Part shown: positions 54,178 to 61,307 of the stretch, piece by piece
Layout of the letters: each line of letters begins with the position of its first letter
Numbering within the stretch: the first letter of the stretch is position 1
Assembly: GCA_017471505.1 (NCBI GenBank)
Contig: JAFUTC010000005.1
Coordinates: forward strand, 1 to 64,000
Reading direction: 5' to 3'
From: Alloprevotella sp.
Lineage (GTDB): Bacteria; Bacteroidota; Bacteroidia; Bacteroidales; Bacteroidaceae
DNA length: 64,000 nucleotides
The notes under the pieces: generated by a model
Seen by the model: the letters and a program-made list of their open reading frames with translations, nothing else
The model's database searches: none
Told to the model about the DNA's origin: nothing
Made by a program: the position numbers and the translations under genes

Positions 54178-55344
54178 TTAGAGTCCGAGAACATACCTGG
54201 CAACCTCAAACTCCTTGTCGTCGCCCATGTGCTTACCCAGGTCGTCAGAAATCTTTATGCACTTGCGCCACGACTGGTTCTGATTGATGCGGCAGCGCCC
54301 CAATTTCATCACGATGTTAGCCGGACGGAAGCCGGTGTCGTTGGTCAGATTGGTTCCGATACCAGCGCTGACGCGCACCTTACCCTTGAAGTAGTCGGCC
54401 ACGCGCTTGTATTTCTCGAAGTTAAGCGCATTGCTGAACACGATAGTCTTGGTGGTCGGGTCGATACCGAGTTCCTTGTAGCGGGCTATGATTTTGTCGC
54501 CTACCTCTAACTCGTCGCCCGAATCCTGGCGCACGCCGTCGAACAACTTGGCGTATTTGCGCGAGAAGTTCTTCAGGAATACGTCGGTCGTAAGCGTATC
54601 AATCAGGCAGATACCCAAGTCGCCGTCGTAGGTACGCACCCAGTCGCGCATGCCCAGGTAGTTGGCCTCCTGATAGCCCCAGCAAGCCGCGTGGAACATA
54701 ATCCACTCGTGGGGGAAGGTGCCGACGGGCATCATGCCGTACTTCATGGCCAGATGGACATTGCTGGTGCCCACACAGTTTATCGGGCAACGCTCTTTGA
54801 GGCGTACTACGATTTGCTCGTGTAAGGCAAATGAGAAGCGGCGGCGTGTTCCGAACTCGCTGAACTTGAGTCCTTCGCGGTTGGCCATATCGATTTTGGC
54901 ATCAAGACGGGCCAACGCATCGGCCACATTGGCTTCGTTGCCCTGCATGCGGTTGCGCAACTCGGCCACAATAGCGAGCAGGGGCACTTCATAGAGCGTA
55001 ACCTTGTAGAGTCGGTCGGTCACCTCAATATGCAGGTGATTTTCGCTGTCCAGACTGATTTCCACCTTGTCGGCATCGAAGTGGAAACTGGTAAGCCATT
55101 CCCAATACATTTTCGGAATATAGCGCACATGCTTACCCAGCCATTCCTGCTCGGACGGCGTAAGCGACACTTTCGACAGGTCGGCCACCTCGCGGCGCAA
55201 CTGGCTGACAAACTCGTCGGTGTAGGCGGTATGGTCGCGGTCGGTAAAGACGAAGGTGCCTTCCGCATCGGGATAGAGTTTCAGGTAGGCGTAACTGGTC
55301 GAGAACTTATAGAGGTCAGTGTCGAGAATAGAGGGAATAATCAT
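54178..55344 (-). CDS. pncB: Nicotinate phosphoribosyltransferase
   Basis: 388 residues. Converts nicotinate and PRPP to nicotinate mononucleotide, with ATP hydrolysis. LDTDLYKFSTSYAYLKLYPDA at the start, FSEFGTRRRFSFALHEQIV with the conserved FGTRR, the histidine loop GTFPHEWIMFHAACWGYQ and DSGDELEVGDKI are diagnostic. Preceded by pncA at 21 bases, so both steps of nicotinamide salvage to NaMN are encoded together. Confidence 0.96.
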   Translation of the reverse strand: MIIPSILDTDLYKFSTSYAYLKLYPDAEGTFVFTDRDHTAYTDEFVSQLRREVADLSKVSLTPSEQEWLGKHVRYIPKMYWEWLTSFHFDADKVEISLDSENHLHIEVTDRLYKVTLYEVPLLAIVAELRNRMQGNEANVADALARLDAKIDMANREGLKFSEFGTRRRFSFALHEQIVVRLKERCPINCVGTSNVHLAMKYGMMPVGTFPHEWIMFHAACWGYQEANYLGMRDWVRTYDGDLGICLIDTLTTDVFLKNFSRKYAKLFDGVRQDSGDELEVGDKIIARYKELGIDPTTKTIVFSNALNFEKYKRVADYFKGKVRVSAGIGTNLTNDTGFRPANIVMKLGRCRINQNQSWRKCIKISDDLGKHMGDDKEFEVARYVLGL

Positions 55345-55365
55345 AGCCTTTGGATTTTAGGATGT

Positions 55366-55944
55366 TCAACGTATTTCAAGGTTTGCGTACTCGCGGGTGT
55401 GTTCGTCGAGCAACTTGCAAAACTGTGCCTCGTCTATCGAAGCGATGCCGGGACCGTAGAGGACCAGTCGGCGGGGCTTTGCCTTGAGCAGGTTTATCGT
55501 GGTTTCCATCACGCAGTAGTCGCCAGCGATGCCCATCACCCAAAGTTCCTTGTCGGCAAAACGCTTCGGCACAACGGAAAACGCGCCGTACTCTTCCATT
55601 TTCGGGTTGCTTCCCTTAGTTACCACCTCGTAGGGGATGCCAAGTTTGAGAATGGTCTGCATGAGGCGGTCGTGGATGGCGGCTCCCCGCGAGTGTTGCA
55701 CGCAATGTGGGGGCCACGGACCTCCCTGAGCCACAAATGAACAGTGGTTGCTGGGATGCCAGTCGGCCGTAAGCACGACACGGTCGATGAGTGCCGCATT
55801 CTTACGCAGGAAACGGCAGGTCTGGGTCACGGCCTTATTGCCGCCATTGACGGCAAGGGCGCCTTTCTCGCAAAAGTCATACTGCTCGTCGACAATCACT
55901 ACTGTGAAACGTGTGGGGACAGTTTTCTGCTTTGGTTTTGCCAT
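55366..55944 (-). CDS. pncA: Nicotinamidase (isochorismatase family)
   Basis: 192 residues. Hydrolyses nicotinamide to nicotinate. The triad is visible as D19 in VIVDEQYDF, K110 in VVTKGSNP and C144 in GIAGDYCVMET; metal ligands are D61, H63 and H67 in TADWHPSNHCSF. It begins 21 bases after the GH27 gene and ends 21 bases before pncB; the regular short gaps suggest one operon. Confidence 0.93.
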   Translation of the reverse strand: MAKPKQKTVPTRFTVVIVDEQYDFCEKGALAVNGGNKAVTQTCRFLRKNAALIDRVVLTADWHPSNHCSFVAQGGPWPPHCVQHSRGAAIHDRLMQTILKLGIPYEVVTKGSNPKMEEYGAFSVVPKRFADKELWVMGIAGDYCVMETTINLLKAKPRRLVLYGPGIASIDEAQFCKLLDEHTREYANLEIR

Positions 55945-55965
55945 GATTGTAAGCGTTTATGGGGT

Positions 55966-57567
55966 TCAGATTTTTTGAAGTTCTATGTAGTCGATGTCGG
56001 GCATAGGACCGTCGGCATTGAACAGACGGATGCGACTGCAACCCTTCGGCAAATGGACGCGAAAGGTGATGGTTGCGCCTTGCACCACGGCCGACTCGGC
56101 AAGCACGCTCGTAGTGGAGGTCTGGCTGCCTATCTGCACGTTCACTTTGCCGTTGGCACCGACTCCCGTCTTTATGGTGAGCAGATAGTCGCCGCCCTTT
56201 TTGCTATATACATCACGCCAGACGAGGTCGTTGTCCTCGCTTCCGCCAAGATGGGCCACGCGAAATCCGCCCGAGCACGATGGGTCGGACTCGTAGGTGC
56301 CGTTGCCCGCCACAAGCGGATTGACAAGTTCTTGGTAATTGCTGATGTAGGCAGTTTCAGCCTCGTAGCGGCGGCGCTCAAGTCGTTTGTCGCCACGGAG
56401 GCGATAGATGCGCGTGCCGTGAGCAGGCACCTCCACCGTCAGGCTGTCGGTCAACCGCCCCACCATGCTATGGGTGAACAGGTCGCGCACACGGATGCGG
56501 CCGCCGAGGTCGATGCGGTCGAAACGCACCACTACGCGCTGCACCGTGTCGGTAGGATTGTAAACGGCCACTGCACGGGTTTTTCCAAACTGCTTTTTCA
56601 AATCCTTGGCCAGCACATAGCAGCCCTGCTGGAAGTCGCAGAGGTAGGCCTGCTGATGGAGCCGGTCCTGATTGAGCGCTATGAGTTCGGTGTTTTTCAG
56701 CAGACTGAGCGTGGCGGGCTTTATGGTGCGCAAGTCGCAGCCTATGAGCAGCGGCGATGCCATTATGCACCACATGCCGAAGTGGGTCTTGTCCTCATCG
56801 TCGGTCAATGAGCGGCCCACTTCCAACATATCCATGTCGTTGTAATGTCCGTCGCGGCAATAGGCCGACATATAGAGATTTTCGGCCAAAATGTCTTTCA
56901 CCGACTGCCAGGCATCGTAGATGTCGCCCGTAGTACGCCATGAGAATGCCACGTCGTTCACCCAGTTGCCCGGATAGTTCCATCGGCACACGTTCATACG
57001 CACATCGCGGCGCCCCGTATGGCGCAGGGCCTCGGCAATGGCGGTGTAGCGCTCGCGAGGGTCGAGGTCGAGGCGGTCGCGGTTGTCCTTGGCACTGGCA
57101 CCGCAGTAGTCGACCTTGATAAAGTCGAATCCACAGTCAAGGAAGTAGAAGTCGATGTCGCGCTGGTCGAAGCGGTAGAGACCCACATTGACAGCGATGG
57201 TATCTCCGCCCCAGTAGTTGCCGCACGTATTGGCTCCGGCATCGCTATAGATGCCGGCTTTCAGACCACGGCGATGCAGATAGTCGACCATGGGGCGCAG
57301 ACCGTTTGGAAAGCGTTGCGGATGGATAAGCAGTTCGCCGGTTTCCATATCACGGCCGCCGAAGAATCCGTCGTCGAGATTGATGTGGTCGTAGCCTACG
57401 CGGCGCAGGCCGGTGCTTATGAGCGCATCGCCCTGCTCGCACATCAGCGACTCGGACACTTGCAGTCCGAACGTATTCCACGAACTCCAGCCCATAGTCG
57501 GACCGTCCTGTGCGACGACGGCTATGGTGGTCAGCAAGGATGCAAGTAGGACTAACGGACGGCGCAT
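55966..57567 (-). CDS. GH27 alpha-galactosidase-type enzyme with a CBM35-like domain
   Basis: 533 residues. Signal peptide (LVLLASLLTTIAVVAQ). The catalytic (beta/alpha)8 barrel spans residues about 22-300: MGWSSWNTFG, INLDDGFF (usual family residue is W where F occurs), nucleophile D153 in IKVDYCG and acid/base D215 in WRTTGDIYD. A beta-sandwich follows to about 395. Residues about 400-533 resemble CBM35/CBM6 (YEAETAYISNYQ, VAHLGGSEDNDLVW, FRVHLPKGCSRIRLFN). Alpha-galactosidase is most likely; beta-L-arabinopyranosidase is possible. No SusCD adjoins it. 4 bases after the flavodoxin gene. Confidence 0.88.
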   Translation of the reverse strand: MRRPLVLLASLLTTIAVVAQDGPTMGWSSWNTFGLQVSESLMCEQGDALISTGLRRVGYDHINLDDGFFGGRDMETGELLIHPQRFPNGLRPMVDYLHRRGLKAGIYSDAGANTCGNYWGGDTIAVNVGLYRFDQRDIDFYFLDCGFDFIKVDYCGASAKDNRDRLDLDPRERYTAIAEALRHTGRRDVRMNVCRWNYPGNWVNDVAFSWRTTGDIYDAWQSVKDILAENLYMSAYCRDGHYNDMDMLEVGRSLTDDEDKTHFGMWCIMASPLLIGCDLRTIKPATLSLLKNTELIALNQDRLHQQAYLCDFQQGCYVLAKDLKKQFGKTRAVAVYNPTDTVQRVVVRFDRIDLGGRIRVRDLFTHSMVGRLTDSLTVEVPAHGTRIYRLRGDKRLERRRYEAETAYISNYQELVNPLVAGNGTYESDPSCSGGFRVAHLGGSEDNDLVWRDVYSKKGGDYLLTIKTGVGANGKVNVQIGSQTSTTSVLAESAVVQGATITFRVHLPKGCSRIRLFNADGPMPDIDYIELQKI

Positions 57568-57571
57568 GGTT

Positions 57572-58132
57572 CTATTCGGCCACCCAAGCCTTCAGCGTGT
57601 CGGCAGTAGCCTGATTGAGCAGACGGCCTTCCTTCCACTGGAGGTTGGGATAGGCGGCTTTCAGGTCGTTGCAGGCTTTTTCGATCGTACTGCCGCCCGA
57701 AGTGGCAAACGGTATAAGGGTCTTGCCCTGCAGGTCGTAGGTCTCGACGAACGTGTTGATGATAGTGGGCGCTGTGTACCACCAGATGGGGAAACCGATA
57801 TAGATGGTTTCGTAGGCCGACAGGTCGGCGGTGGTGTCGGCTAATGCAGGGCGGCTCGAGAGGTCTTGCATTTCGAGCGTGGAGCGCGATTGTTTGTCGG
57901 TCCAGTCGAGGTCGGCTTTCGTATAGGGCTGCGCCGGAGCGATTTCATAGAGGTCGGCGCCGGCTACTTCGGCCAGTTGCTCGGCCACACCTTTCGTCAC
58001 GCCCGAAGCCGAGAAGTAGGCCACGAGGGTTTTGGTTTCGGTGGCGGCAGCTTCTTTGTTTTCCTTACGGGGAGAGCAGGCTACGCAGGCACAAGCCATC
58101 AGTAGCACGGCAGCAAAAACGAATTTTCTCAT
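57572..58132 (-). CDS. Exported flavodoxin-like lipoprotein
   Basis: 186 residues from ATG 58132 (MRKFVFAAVLLMAC); further in-frame codons to 58174 precede the signal peptide. Lipobox LMAC at residues 12-15. The flavodoxin fold has the FMN phosphate loop YFSASGVTKGVAEQLA, the YIGFPIWWYTAPTIINTF segment and PFATSGGSTIEKA. Export of a flavodoxin is unusual outside Bacteroidota and implies a periplasmic or surface redox role. First gene of a likely four-gene operon with GH27, pncA and pncB. Confidence 0.85.
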   Translation of the reverse strand: MRKFVFAAVLLMACACVACSPRKENKEAAATETKTLVAYFSASGVTKGVAEQLAEVAGADLYEIAPAQPYTKADLDWTDKQSRSTLEMQDLSSRPALADTTADLSAYETIYIGFPIWWYTAPTIINTFVETYDLQGKTLIPFATSGGSTIEKACNDLKAAYPNLQWKEGRLLNQATADTLKAWVAE

Positions 58133-58303
58133 AGAGGTGTGCAATTGGTTGGTTAATGATGAAAATGTAGCCAAAATAAAGAAGAATGCGCCACATAGAC
58201 AAACTTTTCGCCCGATTTGTGAGCCGCGCCGATGCGCGCCACCGCACTTTCTCCGCCACGGACAGGCAAAGCCGACAGAACTGCCTATGTGTCAATTATT
58301 TTG

Positions 58304-58311
58304 TATTTTTG
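58304..58311 (+). promoter_or_regulatory. -7 box of the TonB-dependent receptor at 58361
   Basis: TATTTTTG, an exact TAnnTTTG, 49 bases before ATG 58361; supports that start over the in-frame codons back to 58232. No clear -33. Confidence 0.6.
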
Positions 58312-58360
58312 TGACGCAAAGCAGGTCGTGCTTTCGCCAAATTCTGACGCACCAATTTTC

Positions 58361-60475
58361 ATGAGACCTATTTCTTTCAGCTTTCTTTTGGCATTTGCGG
58401 CCGCGCTTCCCGTGACGGCGCAACACTTGCCCGATTCTACCGACATCTTCTTCGAACATACCGTCGAGGGCGAGGCTGTCGTCACCGGACTGACGGGCCG
58501 GACACGGCTGAAGAACTCGCCCGCACCGATGCTGCTGCTTTCGGCCCACGACCTGGTCCACTCTTCGGGCCAGCACATTGTCGACATTCTGGCACGCGAG
58601 CCGGGAATGGCGCAGGTCACCACTGGCAGCAGCATTGCCAAGCCCATCATTCGCGGACTGGGCTATAACCGCATCGTGTGCCTCAGCGACGGCGTCCGAC
58701 AGGAAGGTCAGCAGTGGGGCGACGAGCATGGTCTGGAGTTAGACGGCAGCAGCGTCCATTCGATAGAAGTGGTCAAGGGGCCCGCCAGCCTGATGTACGG
58801 TTCCGATGCCATGGCCGGCGCCGTGCTTTTCCACGCCAATCCGGTCAGAGCCGAAGGGGAACACGGCGGCAGCATAGAGGCAGGCTACCAGACCAACAGC
58901 GGACTGTGGAACTACTCGCTCAACTACGGCGGCAACTCGCGCGGACTGGTGTGGGACATACGCTGGTCGCAGAAAAGGTCGCACGCCTACCACAACAAGT
59001 CCGACGGCTACGTGCCCGGCACTCAGGTGGGCGAATTTGCCGCACGCGCAATGGTCGGTCTGCAAAAGGCGTGGGGACACAGCCACCTCATCGTGAGCTC
59101 CTACCATATCACGCCGAGCATCAGCGAGGGCGAACGCGACGATGCCACGGGACAGTTGCTCGCGCCCGACGGTTGGACGCCTCATTCCTACGGCAAAGGG
59201 CTCCCCTTTCAGCGTGTCCGCCACCACAAACTCGTTTCCGACAACGCCTTTCGCCTTGGTCCGGGCACACTGAACCTTGTGGCAGGCTATCAGCAAAACC
59301 GCAGGCAGGAATTTGAAGAGACGGCGGCAGACTACGACCTGTTCTTCCTGCTCCACACACTGACCTACGACCTTCGCTACCAGTTCGCCCCCGCCGACGG
59401 ATGGCAACTGGCGGCAGGACTCCAAGGCATGTATCAGCAATCGGACAACAAAGGCGAGGAAGTGCTTATTCCAGCCTACCGCCTGAACGACGAAGGCGTC
59501 TTTCTGACAGGCCAGCGCACGCAGGGCAAGTTCACTTTCAGCGGCGGCCTGCGCTACGACCACCGCCACCTGCATGGCAAACCGCTGGCCGACGGCGACG
59601 CGTGGCGCTTTCCCATGCTCCGCCGCCACTTCGACGGACTGACGGGAAGCCTGGGCGCAGTGTTTCGCGCACACGACAATCTGAACATCCGCCTGAACCT
59701 GGCTCGCGGATTTCGCGCGCCCAATGTGGCCGAGCTGGCTACGGACGGCGTCCACGAAGGCACGCAACGCTACGAAAAAGGCCTTTCCACGCTCCATGCC
59801 GAGCACAGTCTGCAAACCGACCTCGGACTCGACTACGCCAACCGCTATGTGTCGCTCCAGGTTGCCTTGTTTCTGAACCGCATCGACCACTATATTTTTG
59901 CAGCCCGCACTGCCGAAACCATCGGCGGCCGTCCTGTCTACCAGTATGCGCAGGGCGACGCCCGCCTGTGGGGCTTTGAGTGCGGACTCGACTGGCATCC
60001 CGTCCACAGCCTCCATCTGCTCAACACGTTCTCCTATGTCAATGCCGTGCAACTGCATCAGCCTGCCGACACCAAGTATCTGCCCCTCACGCCGGCCCCT
60101 CGCTGGACAGCAGAAGTGAAGTGGGAAATCGTGCACCACCATGTCGGCGTCGGACACTCCCCGCTGGGCCTCACCAACGCCTACGCGTCGGCCAACCTCG
60201 CCTGCCACCTGCGCCAGCGCCACTACTACCGTGCCGACCACACCGAAACCGCCACGCCGTCCTATACGCTGGTCGGACTGTCGGTAGGCACCGACCTGAC
60301 CTGGCACGGACGCAAGCGGGCCGAGCTCCATCTGAGCCTCGACAATCTGCTCAACCGCGCCTACCAAGACCATCTCAGCCGCCTGAAATATATGGGTTTC
60401 AACCCGCAGACCGGTCGCACCGGCATGTGCAACCCCGGCCGCAGCTTCAATCTGCGCCTCGTCGTGCCGTTTTAG
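58361..60475 (+). CDS. TonB-dependent receptor, possibly for metal (ZnuD-like)
   Basis: 704 residues, signal peptide (FSFLLAFAAALPVTAQ). Plug: IVDILAREPGMAQVTTGSSIAKPIIRGLGYNRIVCLSDGVRQEGQQWG and VVKGPASLMYGSDAMAGAV. Barrel ends in NPGRSFNLRLVVPF. It lacks the SusC N-terminal domain. The plug wording, the terminal AYQDHLSRLKYMGF and a His cluster HHHVGVGH near residue 590 resemble ZnuD-type zinc receptors, so a divalent metal or metallophore is the best guess; haem is the alternative. No partner gene is in view. The following sequence changes character about 40 bases past the stop. Confidence 0.85.
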   Translation: MRPISFSFLLAFAAALPVTAQHLPDSTDIFFEHTVEGEAVVTGLTGRTRLKNSPAPMLLLSAHDLVHSSGQHIVDILAREPGMAQVTTGSSIAKPIIRGLGYNRIVCLSDGVRQEGQQWGDEHGLELDGSSVHSIEVVKGPASLMYGSDAMAGAVLFHANPVRAEGEHGGSIEAGYQTNSGLWNYSLNYGGNSRGLVWDIRWSQKRSHAYHNKSDGYVPGTQVGEFAARAMVGLQKAWGHSHLIVSSYHITPSISEGERDDATGQLLAPDGWTPHSYGKGLPFQRVRHHKLVSDNAFRLGPGTLNLVAGYQQNRRQEFEETAADYDLFFLLHTLTYDLRYQFAPADGWQLAAGLQGMYQQSDNKGEEVLIPAYRLNDEGVFLTGQRTQGKFTFSGGLRYDHRHLHGKPLADGDAWRFPMLRRHFDGLTGSLGAVFRAHDNLNIRLNLARGFRAPNVAELATDGVHEGTQRYEKGLSTLHAEHSLQTDLGLDYANRYVSLQVALFLNRIDHYIFAARTAETIGGRPVYQYAQGDARLWGFECGLDWHPVHSLHLLNTFSYVNAVQLHQPADTKYLPLTPAPRWTAEVKWEIVHHHVGVGHSPLGLTNAYASANLACHLRQRHYYRADHTETATPSYTLVGLSVGTDLTWHGRKRAELHLSLDNLLNRAYQDHLSRLKYMGFNPQTGRTGMCNPGRSFNLRLVVPF

Positions 60476-60511
60476 CCGCCTGGCGGCCTCCGCCATACGT
60501 TCAGCCCATAA

Positions 60512-61307
60512 TTGCCATCCACTTGTGGAAAACCAGGAGCATTCAAGGCAAACCGGGTAATAAGCGACGCAGAGGCGAGGTCTGTTATCGACAGATATAA
60601 TAATGAACATCCCGAAAGCCGTGTTGAATACGATTTCGAGCGCGAGAAGGGCAAAAAAATAGCCGATAAGAATTGGATTCTTACGGCTTATGATGAAACG
60701 TCAGCTGATAGTGAGAGCCCTGTCGCTACCAATGAAAGCCTCGCTGGGCCGGCTACTGATGTTTCTGCGGGCAAAATTAGTGTATCTTCCGCAGACGGCA
60801 AAGGAAACGGTGGGTTGTAACAGCCTTTGACAATGACAAGATAGAAAAGCAAAAAGAAGCATCCGCCGCTACCCGAGTAACCCCTAACGGCAATAAAGGA
60901 GGCAGGGCTGTCGCCTCCGATGCTTCTTCTGCCGGCAAAGGCGCGGATAATTCTCCAAATGGGCAAGGGAACGGCGGTAAAACTTCTTCGAAAGCGAAGA
61001 TAGGTGATGTGGGTGAGCGTTTGGCAGGTGCTCGTAAGGACATGCGTATGCGGACACAGCGACGGGACAGCGGATACTGGATATGGTGAATGGTAAAGAT
61101 GCTGCTTTAGGCAAGGCACAAAAAAGAGCAGTCGAGACCGTCTCCGTATCTTCTAATGAAGAACATCAACAAACCGCCATCTCAACTGCTGCTGGTGCAA
61201 AGGTATTAAAGAATCTTGATAATCTTGCAAACGAGTTAGATAATTTAACGCAAAATCCCGTAAAAACATTCCTTGGCGATATAGCAAAATCAATCCCGAT
61301 GCCTTGA
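60512..61307 (+). pseudogene. Degraded 5' part of a mobile-element polyvalent protein gene
   Basis: Three consecutive reading frames each carry protein-like sequence but none has a proper start. Frame one (60512-60820) reads IDRYNNEHPESRVEYDF and KNWILTAYDETS, like the end of the nuclease-type domains of phage/ICE polyvalent proteins. Frame two (about 60817-61089) reads VTAFDNDKIEKQK, a Ser/Gly/Asn-rich linker and KIGDVGERLAGARKDM. Frame three (about 61055-61307) reads ATGQRILDMVNGKDAAL and LDNLTQNPVKTFLGDIAKS. The simplest view is one long coding sequence, truncated at its 5' end and broken by at least two frameshifts. Assembly errors are an alternative for the shifts. Confidence 0.65.

Noticed and set aside
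60500-60560. tRNA or direct-repeat attachment site for the mobile element
   Set aside because: No tRNA-like cloverleaf or repeat could be seen; the other end of the element is outside the window.
58739-60610. 623-codon minus-strand open frame opposite the TonB receptor
   Set aside because: Antisense shadow; the plus-strand receptor has plug and barrel motifs along its whole length.
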